DNA from: Ursus arctos
Taxonomy: Eukaryota; Chordata; Mammalia; Carnivora; Ursidae
NCBI RefSeq assembly: GCF_023065955.2
Contig: NW_026622985.1
Span: 77,489,931 to 77,553,930, forward strand
Direction: 5' to 3'
Length of the DNA stretch: 64,000 bases
The translations under genes were made by a program, and so were the position numbers. Positions 46,707-58,010 of the stretch are shown here, one piece after another. Position 1 is the first letter of the stretch. The number at the start of each line of letters is the position of its first letter. Under the pieces are notes generated by a model, which had not been told where the DNA came from, did no database searches, and saw only the letters and a list, made by a program, of their open reading frames with translations.

Positions 46707-46901
46707 TTTTTTTTTTAAGATTTTATTTATTTATTTGACAGAGATAGACAGCCAGCGAGAGAAGGAACACAAGCAGGGGGAGTTGGAGAGGAAGAGGCAG
46801 GCTCATAGCGGAGGAGCCTGATGTGGGGCTCGATCCCATAACGCCGGGATCACGCCCTGAGCCGAAGGCAGACGCTTAACCGCTGTGCCACCCAGGCACT
46901 C
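46707..46901 (-). mobile_element. SINEC, ursid-type young copy, antisense, inside L1 tail
   Basis: A full-length reverse SINE: T-tail, 'aagattttatttatttattt', GACAGCCAGCGAGAGAAGG, 'gcaggctcatagcggaggag', 'cgatcccataacgccgggat', and the head CGCTGTGCCACCCAGGCACT. A perfect 16-bp target-site duplication, CCCAGTGCATACTTTT, flanks it (46691-46706 and 46902-46917) and is itself made of L1 sequence. This proves that the SINE is younger than the L1 piece. It is close in sequence to the copies at 8.7 kb and 34.75 kb. Confidence 0.97.
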
Positions 46902-46917
46902 CCCAGTGCATACTTTT

Positions 46918-49639
46918 AAAAAGCATAAGAAAATAGTAAGTTAATTTAGAGGTAAACTGTAACCCACCCTGAGGGGTAAGGGAAAGTAAGAGATAGTGAG
47001 AAATATTCCAGACCTAGAATGAATGAATCACATGATGATTCTACATTTTCTGTGATATAAAAGAATTGGCTAAAATAAGTTAAATTCTGGGACTATCATC
47101 TAACTTAACCTGAAAGTTTTTATTTTTTAACTTTATTTATTAAAATCACTGATTTTATTCCAGCATTGTATTTAATTTGAATTATTTATTAGGCATTTTA
47201 ATATTTTTGAGTGCCCCTTGCGTACTAGGTCCTGTGGTAGGCACTGGACAATCATATATGAGCATGAGTCAAAAAAAGTAGAGTTCATCATAGATCTTGC
47301 AACCTAGTAGCAGAGAAAGAAATTAATCAAGCAGTTATGTAAATAATTTTATGTATATAAACTATGATTGGGTTCTGAATAAAATCTGATTTTAGGTAGT
47401 GATGTAGCAATACAATGTCTATCACTGAAGATGGACAATGAGAACAGAAAACCATACTATGTTCTTCTATTGGTAACATAAGGTAATAGAAAAGTAAAGT
47501 TAGCCTTTGATTCTAAGCAGCAGTTTTCTTAGTCACCAAAACACAACAAACAAACAAAAAAACACCCTTTAACCTAGCTATGTAGTCTTAGTTATTCCTT
47601 GGGCTTTAAAAACCAAGTTATAAGAATATTCCTTATCTAAATAATTCAGACTAAAGAAAAAAAAAAGCCAGCTCTCAGGTCCTGGTCAGACAATAAAAGA
47701 AATTTTTTTGAATTATAATTACTTTGTCAATCAAGACCAAATTTTTATTCAGAACTTCACTTCTATTAAACTTCCATTTAACAAATTTCTGTTTATATCT
47801 AACTAAGCATTACATAGTATGCAAAATCAAGTAGGAATCTGTAATTTGGAGATAATGATGATAATGAATAAATTATGTTTACTAAGACAATACTAATTGT
47901 AGACTTAGATGCAGTAATTTCTTAATATCAATTGAAAGCTGGATCATAATATTTACATAAACTGAAAACACAGTTTATGGATTCCTTATCTATAGTCAAC
48001 ATTCTAAGAATTATCTTTTTTTCCTATTTTTCCATTATTTTCTATTCTTGTTCCATTGTTCGAGAGGATCCTATAAGCACTCAACTATAAAGGCATCTTT
48101 TTTAATTACCATAGAATGATTTATCTGTGTACTATTTTCTTTTTTGTATTACATGGTTATGAAATCAACAGAACCATGTTGTTCTCTTGCAGATTCTAAT
48201 GATAATGGGTCAGATGACATCACTATCAGAATATTACAGTTCATCAACTCTTAGAAGGATAACTATAAGACTTCATTTATTTTAGCATTTACTTTGAGTT
48301 CATAGTCAATTCTCAATGTTGACTGTTTTATAACAGTAGTAATTTTGCAAAGATAGGAATGAAGACAACCAGGAAAGCATACTTTGAAATGTATACTCCT
48401 GAATGTACTAAACATTGGTAAAATGAAACATTAATTCTAGGATACAGGTCTGTCTGATTACACTGATGGTAGTCAGAACAAGAAAGGTGTTTATGTATCT
48501 AACTCTTGCCCTGTAAATGAAAAAGAGAGTTTCTTCAGAGTACATGAGTTGATAATATTCTAGACATTTCAAAATAATAATGATGATAATAATAATAATG
48601 ATAATGATAAACTAGAAAGGAAATGTATTTGAGTGGTATTTCCTAATGGCTTTCTCAGATTGCCTACAGGATCGTTCTCTGAGTGATAAAAAGGGAAGTA
48701 CATAAGAAATAGTTGGCCTTACCTGCTATAATAAATAGGTAGTCTCTGCCCATAAAAGTAACTAGAACAGACTGCAATTATACATACTAAGGGCAATACA
48801 GACCTATAACTTGAATTAATACCTGTATATAATACTGGAACCACACAGATCAGTTCACAACATAGAAGAATTTATTTTAGTGTAAATCAATTCAAAAACA
48901 AGATGGTTCTGGGAATTCTGCATTTTTTCAAATCAGAATTTAGTTGAAAAAAATATGTATCACCTATCTACTACGTGAAAGATAACCAAGCCAAGGACTG
49001 TAAAATGTAAACCATAAAATTCAAGTATTTTTCTATAAGTAGTCTATAATTTGGTATGTATGAATAAATAAAATTTGGATTTGGGAGTTGGATATGGACA
49101 GGAAGATCAGAATACATGAATAAAAATTTGCCACTGTTCAAGATTTAATTCTATGAAGTCAGGTAAAATGTCATTATAATGCAGTGTATGTATTGTCAAC
49201 ATATTTATTTCATAAGCATTAACTGCATGTTATTTAAAAATGAAAACATAATTAGGGAACTAAAAAATGTTAATCACTGTATCATTTAATGATAAAGAAC
49301 AAAAGCTTGGAATAAAAATACTAATATTATTCATTAGTAAAAATAATTGTAAATCATACAACAGAAGCTATGTTTAAGAAAGAATGAACAGAAATAATGC
49401 AATATAGATTTAATAAGCTCTTCTATATATAAAAGATTGAAGGCAGAGATGTAAGAAAGAAAGTTAATGGCAAGAAATAGAATAAATTGTTCACATTGGT
49501 TGTGCTGTATTAAACAAAATTATTCTTAAGAATAAATAGATGGTGAAATGAAAAAAAATCAAGATCAAAATAGAATGCAAAGATGAAGGGAATAAACAAA
49601 GTGTGTTTAAACAAATGAAAAACAAAGTTTTTTAATGTT
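46918..49639. other. Unclassified AT-rich DNA
   Basis: No gene found. Around 47190-47360 the text 'gagtgccccttgcgtactag', 'gtcctgtggtaggcactgga' and so on looks like the same ancient repeat class as 56140-56290, but is too eroded to name. An (AAT/GAT)n microsatellite lies at 48572-48610. The rest is AT-rich without named elements. Confidence 0.45.
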
Positions 49640-50220
49640 TAACTTTAAGAAAGTTACTTCAGGTTTCAGCTCTGACATGTAAAGAGATTGGAAGTCACCT
49701 CTTTATAATACAAAATCTGAACAGACGGAAAATTGATGACTTTTCTTGGAGCTATCAGTGCACTGAGATCACAAGGCAAACTACCATTCCAAAATCTGAA
49801 GAGACAGGTAGAGCAAGAGAGATACAGCCCAGATCTGTTCACACAGAGCAAACACCCCTACAGCCATACACTGGTAGGAATGCTTGAATGGTAATACTGA
49901 TGAATTGCTGGAAGCACTGTAGGCTACCATGAGAGTGAGAAACCCTTGGGGGTCTGTAGTCTAAGGGGAATTTCCACAATTTCATGGGTTTTCCTGCCAG
50001 GAATTCTATCTCAGGTTCCCCAACTGAAGGTACTAGAAGAATCCCTTCAGGGTTCTGACAGTAGATTCTGAAAAGAGAGAGTTGCTCCATACTAAGGGTA
50101 CAAACCTCTTACTAACACCAAAACCATTGAATGGCATAACTGTAGCCTTCTCTATTTGCATCTCTTAACAGGCTCCATTCATCTGTGTGTGGCCACCCCT
50201 TCCTAGTATTTTCCCTTTTT
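49640..50220 (+). mobile_element. L1M-like 5' region (or related old repeat), sense
   Basis: The order 'gtgcactgagatcacaaggc', 'actaccattccaaaatctga', 'gacaggtagagcaagagaga', 'cactggtaggaatgcttgaa', 'ttgctggaagcactgtaggc', 'gagagtgagaaacccttggg', 'gttttcctgccaggaattct', 'caggttccccaactgaaggt' follows a repeat that I remember as the 5' region of old L1s. The orientation is taken from that memory. Two minus-strand frames (61 and 83 codons) are by chance. A different old repeat family is possible. Confidence 0.45.
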
Positions 50221-50339
50221 ATGATTTACCTTTGACTATAATTTTAATTTATTGGGGATTCTGAAGAGATGTCAAGTAAATGTTTATGCTCATTTGCCAT
50301 TTTGAACTAGAAACCCAATTGTTATTCTTTAAAATGTAA

Positions 50340-50455
50340 AATTGTGCTGGTAAGATACACATATAGAAACTTGTCAAAACTTATAAAATTATATACTTGA
50401 AGTGGATGCATTTTATACTACGTAAGTTATATTTCAGTAAATTTTATGAAAATAA
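50340..50455 (+). mobile_element. Old L1 3' UTR end, sense
   Basis: 'gaaacttgtcaaaacttata', then 'atacttgaagtggatgcatt', then 'tatactacgtaagttatatt' and 'tcagtaaattttatg' form the well-known far 3' end of an old L1. It lies only about 120 bases after the L1 5'-like block, in the same orientation. Confidence 0.7.
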
Positions 50456-50856
50456 TCAGGTAACAACAGTCTTAGGATAATTATTACTAGGCTCCTATGA
50501 TAATTTTTCAATAGGAATAAATTGGTTTGGAAATAAGCTTGATAAAATAATCACCTTTATCTAACAACTTCTTGAAAGACTAGAGTGATGGGTAAAACAG
50601 AGTTTTCTTCTTCTCTTTTAGAATTAATAAAGAATTTTGAGGCCTTCACAAGAATGATATCTGATCCCGTAGATTATATATGGCCTATCCATCACAGAAC
50701 TCAACATTCTAAGGCTCTGCTAATATAACTCAGTAGGGAAACAGTAAAAGTAGTAAACCAGGTTGCTGTATAAAGAAACATAATAATCCAACATGCAATG
50801 CTCTAACTTCAAATAGGTAAATTTGAATTGCTTGTATTTATTTGCTTTCTTTATTA
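50456..50856. other. Unclassified spacer
   Basis: No gene or named repeat seen. Confidence 0.5.
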
Positions 50857-50871
50857 AATTAAAATTTTCTA

Positions 50872-51068
50872 GGGGCACCTGGGTGGCTCAGTCGGTTGGT
50901 TAAGCGTCTGCCTTCGGCTCAGGTCATGATCCCAGGGTCCTGGGATTGTCCTTGTTGGGCTCCCTGCTCAGTGGGGAGTCTGCTTCTCCCTTTCCTTGCT
51001 GAGCGCCCTGTGTGTGCTCTCTCACTCTCTATCTCTGTCAAATAAAATATTTAAAAAAATAAAAAATG
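50872..51068 (+). mobile_element. SINEC, sense, with perfect target-site duplication
   Basis: The head GGGGCACCTGGGTGGCTCAG is followed by an extra GGTT duplication (TCGGTTGGTTAAGC), then 'cggctcaggtcatgatccca', 'ctccctgctcagtggggagt', a CT-rich end and 'caaataaaatatttaaaaaa'. A perfect 15-bp target-site duplication, AATTAAAATTTTCTA, flanks it (50857-50871 and 51069-51083). Confidence 0.96.
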
Positions 51069-51189
51069 AATTAAAATTTTCTACAACATATCAATAGAAA
51101 GATTGTTCATCCTTCAGAAAATACATATATCACCCTTTCACAAATACTATAAAATCTTCTCTGAGTTTATAACAGAAAACCCTTTGTGT

Positions 51190-51530
51190 TTTGCTTGATA
51201 TCAGAACCCTCTTTTTTTTAAATACACAACACATTCAATATGGTTTGATTGGAATTGATGCTTTCATCCACAAGGAAATGTACATGACTAAGACTTGGCC
51301 AGTTATAATACAGCATCTTAATAGCCACCTTTGCCACCAATTTGAAGATACTGGATTGAAAAGCAGAGAAAAAGATGGAGAAAGAGAACAATTCCTTATG
51401 ATATTGTTAGCACTCCTCAATCATGACTACCTGAAAACCCCAAAACTTCCCAGTTAAATGAGTTAATATATCTTTACCTCTTTAATCTACTCTGAGTTGG
51501 GTTTCTTCCAAATAACAACAAAAAATAGTA
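51190..51530 (+). mobile_element. LTR-type (MaLR-like) repeat, sense
   Basis: The order 'tgactaagacttggccagtt', 'ataatacagcatcttaatag', 'ccacctttgccacca', 'aagcagagaaaaagatggag', and the end 'aatctactctgagttgggtt' + 'tcttcc' fits a common mammalian LTR repeat as I recall it. The last part (a short 'atatctttacctctttaatc' before it) corresponds to the usual polyadenylation-side region. An 88-codon frame at 51191-51457 lies wholly in the element and is not a gene. The subfamily is not assigned. Confidence 0.55.
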
Positions 51531-54500
51531 TTATAAATATAATTGGTTCCTTTATTGAATAATATTGTGAAAGGTGTGTACAACATAACCATTTGGAATA
51601 TTCAGAGTAAACACATCAGAAACTTTCTAAGCAATCAGTTTCATTTTGTTTTATCCAAAACAGTTTTTTTTGTTCGACAAGAAAATTACCCAATTCTTTC
51701 CCTCCCCAAAAAAACACTTGTATATATCTTACGAAGCTAGTTTTCTACCCAACATTCTTTCATAAATGATAGGTTTTAAGTGATATTCTTTAATTTAGCT
51801 AATGACAAGAAAATTTTATATAATGAAATAAATGTTACTTTATTGTAATAGTTACTAATTGAAAGAGTGGAATGAAAAGTTAACTATTGTAGTTGACTTC
51901 TTATCAGTGCCCGGCTATGTCTCCCCAGTTAAGTGGTCACATCTGCCTCTCCTTGCAGGAGATTGTCACCTTCTTAAATTTGGGATCAGTTGATTTCCCT
52001 CCATCCTTGGCTCTCAGAAATTATATACTAATTTGTATTTTACAATGTGGAAAAGTCTACATAACCATAAAGTGGGACTGCTAGATGTTACTTGATAGTC
52101 AAACTTTTAGCGAACAAGTCATTAGATTGATATACACTCTTGGATGAATGGATAGTGTTCTTAGCTAGCCCAAAATAACTTGAAAGTATGATTTTTACTT
52201 TCCTCTTTTTTTTTATCATGTGATCAAAAAAATTTTTTTGCACTTTTCTACATTCTAACTGGAAGCAAGTCCAAATGCCTTTAAAATAAATGGAAGTCTC
52301 AAGCTAGCTGGTTGCCAGCTTGATACTGAATTTACTTTTTCTGATTCCTTGAAACGTGCTTTTTTCCATCACATTCTTTGGAAAGTGCTTCTTTCATCAG
52401 AACCACTGATGAATTTAAAATAAACAACTTCAAGAACCCCAGACACATTCACAACCAAAACAGCAATTTGGATCAATTAGCGCTAAGCAAAAATAATCTG
52501 AGTGCTGTGTTTTCCGAAATTTTATTTCTTACCTGTGTATAGTGAACCTAACATACTAAGTGGGGACTCTAAACTTCCCTCAGTTATCTTAGAACTCTTT
52601 GACATGCCTACCTTGTTGTCACCTCAGTCTCAAAATGAATAATGTTGTAAACCAAAACAGAGATTGTTTTTAAATTGCCTCTTTAGACGTTGCTAATAAG
52701 AAGAATTGTAGAAAAACAAGCTCTAGATAACAGATATCTTTATTCTTTCCTGAAAGAAAGAAATCTTTCCAAATACCTTTCAAAAAGAACATGTAGGTAT
52801 ATCTCTGATATATAGCTCATCCTAGGATACTTGACAATTTAAGAAGGATAAATGGAAGGTAATTCTTTCAGGATTGCTCAATTGGAACACAATTTAGAAT
52901 ATGATATTACTGCTGCAATTAACTGATCTCTCACTTTGAGGGGCAAATAAATGCACCACTGATTTATATAGCATTAGCTTTCTCAGTACTGTTTAGACAA
53001 TGACTCCCATCCACTTACTGAATTCACTGAGATAAAATGGAAATATGTTCTGTGCTGAATGCTACTAACATTACACAAAGAATTAGATTTGATTGCAAGA
53101 GTAAAATATAGGGTGTTGTAGAAATGGATCTCTTTGTTTCTTATATACCCAAAAGAAAGAAAAATTCTTGCTTTAGAAACTTAAATTATCCAGTTTAAAT
53201 ACCCTGGGGGTGGAAAAGAGAAAAATAAGTGAAGCGGTATTATTATTATTATTATTACTATTATTATTATTAATTTTTTTAACTTTTTCTAACATTCTTA
53301 AAGAAGGAATATTTAATTACTTTGAATTGTTCTAGAATTTAGTGTTTTGGAAAAGAAATTAAGCAGTCAAGTCATGGGTCAAATTTGATAATGATTATCT
53401 TTTATTAGTTTTTACTGTGTACCAAATACCATTTGAAGGGATTTGCATGCATTATTTCATTTATGTAAAATGTGTAATATCAGTTAATCACTTTTCAAAG
53501 CAACTAGGGTCTTGGTAAAGGAAAACATTGTTATGGCAATAGGGAGAGAACACAGATAAGTAGGTTTGAAAATAGATTTGAGAAGTCCAGCATTCTTCTA
53601 AGATGCTTAAAGAATTCACTTTTTTTCTTTTTATATAAAAATGTGGACTGCTAGGGAAAATTGTCACCATATAGAAGAAAAAAAAGATACTTCTTTAAAA
53701 ACAGTTGCATAAATAACCTAAGGTAAAACAAATTCTCAAGTACTTTTGAAAAAATGAAGATTATGTCTGACTTTCACATAAATCATTTTAAACAATTAAG
53801 AACTTGATTTCAAATCTAGTATCTTTTTTATTAATGAAACAAATCAGGTAAAGAAAACATTATTTTATGATATGGGAAAGTATCATGAAAGTACTCTAGC
53901 TTTTTTGAAACAAGCTCATCACTTCTTTGAGGGGAATTTTGATGAGTTCTGAGGGGTTACAAATAGTGGTCTCAAGAAATTGATGTTTCAGTTGGGAGGA
54001 CAGAGCTTAACGTGATGAATTTATGAAACATTCTGTAACTACTCAAGATGTGTTACAAGTGAGAATGTAAGAGACCACTGAGTGCAAATGTCGGCACAGA
54101 GAGTGCTGTGGCTTCTGGACCAGCCAGCAGACACTTCACAGTATAAGGAGTCAAAGTAAATTTCAAGGATAGATAGGAGGAGAAAGAAAAAGAGATTGCT
54201 CTGATATGGGGGACCCCCATCAAGGGTAAAAGTTTATGGTATTATATTTTATTTTTCTTAAGGTTCTTGGTTGTAGTAAACATAACTGAAAATTTGTGAG
54301 GTATTAAATGTATTGGAAAATTAAATGGAGCTATATAAATTTACTATGGATATCATTTGATTTTAAATAAATAACTTTTTTGCTGTATCTCATTATCATA
54401 TCTGATGGATTATTTTCTTTTGTAAAAAATGATTTGGGGAAAGTTCAATTTAAAATATACCAGTTTTCTTGTTTTAAAAGAAATGTGATTTTTATATACA

Positions 54501-55144
54501 AGGCACCGATTTTGGCAGTTGCCTTCAGTCTTAATATTTATAATAGTCCATAAAATTTCACCCACCATTCTTATTCCTTGAATAAATTTGTAAGATTTCC
54601 AGCTCTTATTATTAACTGTTTTTTTTAACTTCCATTTAATATTCTAGAACTACGTAAAGTCCAAAGTTTGAAATAGTGTCTCAACTAAAGTATGAAAATT
54701 CCTTTATCTGTAAGATAACATACTGGCTGAATAGGAGAACAAAAAGACTCTATTAAGGACATACTCAGATTGATTTATAGGCACCCTAGGCTTAAGAGCT
54801 CTGTCTGATTAGGGGAGAAAACTGTATGTATACATTTTTGTTCTTTTCTGCAATCCCTTGGACACCAGAAGCATTCTATGTAATAGAGAACTATTTTTTT
54901 CTGACTTTGTTTCCCTTTTTGTAGTTGAGAATTGATTGAGATTGAGAAAAATGCCTGCATAGTCAGCAAGGAGAGAAAACAAATGAATAAAATTGTAGTT
55001 TCCTTATAGAATGAATCAAATCACATTGGAATAACGACCACAATTTCATACTTCTGGTTGCCAGTAAAACGATAAAAGCAAAAAAGGAGATAAAAATGCA
55101 ACCTGATTTTAATTTCCCAGAGCTAGGAGCCAAAGCTAATAAGA
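51531..55144. other. Unclassified AT-rich DNA, 3.6 kb
   Basis: No gene found on either strand. Small items inside are: a MIR-like antisense start at about 53395-53480 ('tttactgtgtaccaaatacc', 'gggatttgcatgcattattt'), and a (TTA)n microsatellite at 53238-53271. Otherwise the sequence is AT-rich and without named repeats. It is the longest stretch of the window with so little recognisable content. Confidence 0.5.
53238..53271. repeat. (TTA)n microsatellite
   Basis: About eleven TTA/ATT units with one ACT interruption. Confidence 0.9.
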
Positions 55145-55345
55145 CAAAGTAAGAGCATCGGACTTGAAGTCATCACACTTAGATTTAAAGACTGGTTTTA
55201 CCATTTCCTGGTTTTCCTTTGTCACTGAATGGCTCAGAGTTTGTTTTCTCATTTGCATATTTACACATCTCATCATTTGATACCATCTTAATAATTTTAT
55301 TGCAGTTATTAAATGAGATAATGTCTGTAAAGTTAAAATGTTAGG
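55145..55345 (+). mobile_element. MIR SINE, sense
   Basis: The typical order of a MIR is visible over about 200 bases: 'gtaagagcatcggacttgaa', 'ggttttaccatttcctggtt', 'cctttgtcactgaatggctc', 'agagtttgttttctcatttg', 'gcagttattaaatgagataa' and 'tgtctgtaaagttaaaa'. It is ancient, diverged and non-coding. Confidence 0.72.
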
Positions 55346-56139
55346 TATTCAGATAGAACGAAGCTTCTGTAAGGCATTTGCATTGGTAAGTAAACATCAT
55401 CTCTTTTACACTTTTCCTGTATTCATCTTTGATTGTCAAAGTTACTCTTATCTCATGTCTTCAGAGTCAGATTAAAGTATTTTGTTGTGTTTATTTTTTT
55501 CTATTATTTTGTGTGATTTATTTATTCATTACTTTGTTTTCCTCTCAGAATATTTACAAACATAGCTAGTGAAAAGTTCAATACAAGTAATACATCTATA
55601 ACAATTAATTTTTATATTGCTCTGATAGCAAGATGTGCCTCAACCCCTCCTCTAGGAAAGAGGTGATGATTTAGTATCCTCACACTACTTCCATATTAAT
55701 TATGGACGTACTCAGCAAATGAAATAAAAGTAGAAATGGTTTTAAAAGGCCCTGGAAATGGGTCTGAGAATGGGAAGAGTTGATGTGTGAATGCATTGCT
55801 TTAAATTATGTTTTTCTGTGTTTTTTAAAACATTTTTCCATCTGCATATTTTACTTTGACAAAAATAAAACTTAAAAATAATAAGAAAAATAAAAGTATT
55901 TTCCTATTAGAGAACACAACACCAATGATCAGGTGGTTGGAATCAGCACTTAGAATATGATGTGCAAGGGTCAGTATTCCAAGACATTTGGCGTGTATAG
56001 GGAGGAAGGAAGGCAATCTTGTTGTGGGCATTTATTTACAAAAAGAAAAATTGTTGTAGAGCTTTACTATTTTGGTCTTTTCTAACTCTTAATCTACTAA
56101 AAAATAAACAAAGGTGGAAGGATACATAGAGAAACTTAA
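55346..56139. other. Unclassified spacer
   Basis: No gene or named repeat seen. Confidence 0.5.
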
Positions 56140-57440
56140 CTCAGTTCAACAAATTATTTATCACCTTCTATATGTTGTGTGTTGTATTGTACTGGATATT
56201 AGGGATGCAAAGATGAAAAGTCAAGGTCCCTGCCCCCTAGGAACGTAGTAGAGAAAAATATGAGGAACTATACAAGTTGTCACTCTTCATCTGTATTTCA
56301 TGTTACCTTTAGAATCCTACAGAATTTTAACTTCTCCACGCTAGAAAGAGTAGGGCAAAGGGACACTGCAGTCAAGAAGGTTAGGGAGCTGAGTAGTACC
56401 TGAGGAATAAGAAACTGACAGCCATGTAAAGAACTAAGAGAAGAATTGAGAACAGGAGAGACAGAGGCTCTAATTTAGTAACAATTTTAACATATTCAGA
56501 GGCTAAGAAGAAGACCAGAGTAGAAAGTGGACAGTCAGCCAAGAGTGGGATGAAAGGAAGTCTGAGAGGATGGCAGGGGGAAGGCTTTTCAGGACTGTGG
56601 AGTCCATGAAAGGAGTTTGGATATTACTCTTGGTGCAACAGACAGTCACTGGGGTTACAGCTTAGTGTTTTTGGAAAAGATAACACTTAAGTGTAGTGAA
56701 GGAAATGGATGGTGTGAGAAGTGTGAAAGCAGGGGTATATGTTGAAGGCATACTGTCTTCCGTTTGCTGTATGGTCAGGAGCAGCTGATCCTGCTGTAAC
56801 AAACACCACCAACATCACAGTGACTCACAGTAGCAAAAGTTTACTTTTCACCACACATCATTTCTGTTGTGGGTTGCTAAGGTCTCTGCTATATGCCATC
56901 ACCAAGCTCAGGTTGGGATCTAAGCTAATGACGCGTGCATTTTCTGCAACGTCGTCGCTATTGCAGAGGAAAAAAGACTAGCAGAGACTTGGAAGTTTCT
57001 GCTAGTAAGTGACAAGTCTCACCTCTGCTAACATTTCATTTGCTAAAGCAACCGTATGACCAGACCTGATTCAGTGGGCCAAAATGTATAATTCTACCTC
57101 AGGTTAGGGAAATGGATATTGATCAATAGCAGTACTGTCTACTGCACCAAACAGGAGATGGTAGTGGCTTTGATTAAGGTAATGACAGTGTGATAGAAAT
57201 GCGGGGAAGTATCGAAGATATATATTTGGGGCTAGAGCTAATAAGACTTGATGATGAATATGAAAGTACAAGGAATGTGCAGGCTCAAGGATGAGTTTTT
57301 TGGCTTGAACTCCCATGTGAATGGTGGTGGGTCCATTAACTGAGATGAGGAAAACATGAGGGGCTAAGATTAGGGGAAGGCAGAAAATAATAGTTAGATT
57401 CCAGCACGTCCATTAAGACATATAACAGGCAAGATAATCT
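56140..57440 (+). repeat. Ancient mammalian interspersed repeat, unassigned, split by an insertion
   Basis: Left part (56140-56740): 'gggatgcaaagatgaaaagt', 'gtccctgccccctaggaacg', 'aggcttttcaggactgtgga', 'aaaggagtttggatattact'. Right part (57105-57440): 'gagatggtagtggctttgat', 'taaggtaatgacagtgtgat', 'gaagatatatatttggggct', 'aataagacttgatgatgaat', 'gaatggtggtgggtccatta', 'actgagatgaggaaaacatg'. Both parts follow, in the right order, a very common old mammalian repeat that I know by pattern but whose family name I cannot give with certainty. The middle (56745-57104) is foreign to it. Confidence 0.55.
56745..57104 (+). mobile_element. Old interspersed element inserted in the ancient repeat
   Basis: Text such as 'gatcctgctgtaacaaacac', 'acagtgactcacagtagcaa', 'aagtttacttttcaccacac', 'gtgggttgctaaggtctctg', 'aagctcaggttgggatctaa', 'taacatttcatttgctaaag' fits another common mammalian repeat (a '...gctgtaacaaa...cagtggctta...' type). 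It separates two collinear parts of the surrounding ancient repeat, so it is the younger of the two. The family is not assigned. It includes a small CpG cluster at 56929-56957. Confidence 0.5.
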
Positions 57441-57749
57441 TGTATCTATATCTAGATTGATAGAAAATTTTCAGTTCTGATCTCTTCTTTAGCACCACAT
57501 TTAATATTTTACTACATATGTATGTACATATACATATTAATAGTATATTATCATGATATGGTATGTATCATATCATTATGTATCTATCTATGTATATCAT
57601 TGGAATATAGGACATAGGCCATGAAACTGGATGAGCTCACTGAAGAAGACCATTCATATAGACAAAAAAAAGAGGGTTCAGAAGAAACTCCCAAAGCATG
57701 CACAATTTACTTATAAGGCACAGGTAGACCAATAGAAAAGAATGCTAAA
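57441..57749. repeat. Spacer with TATG/TATC simple repeat
   Basis: No gene. A TACATATG/TATCTATC-like simple repeat covers about 57513-57601. Confidence 0.6.
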
Positions 57750-58010
57750 TTGTAGCCATCAGTTAAAAAGGATGAAAGACAGTGTCCAGCTTGGTAACTA
57801 TACTTAACAATACTTTATTGCATATTTGAAAGTTGCTGAAAATAAACCTTAAAAGATTTCATCGGAAGAAAACAAAATTGTAACTATGTATAGTGACAGA
57901 TGTTAACTAGACTTACTGTGGTGATCATTTCACAATATATACAAATAATCAAATTATCACATTTTACACCTGAAATTAATATAATGTTATAGACCAATCA
58001 TATTTTAATG
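57750..58010 (+). mobile_element. Old L1 (L1MB-like) 3' UTR end, sense
   Basis: 'caatactttattgcatattt', 'gaaagttgctgaaaataaac', 'cttaaaagatttcatcggaa', 'aaattgtaactatgtatagt', 'gatgttaactagacttactg', 'tggtgatcatttcacaatat' and 'acacctgaaattaatataat' make up a well-known L1 3' end. The divergence is moderate. There is no coding content. Confidence 0.83.
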
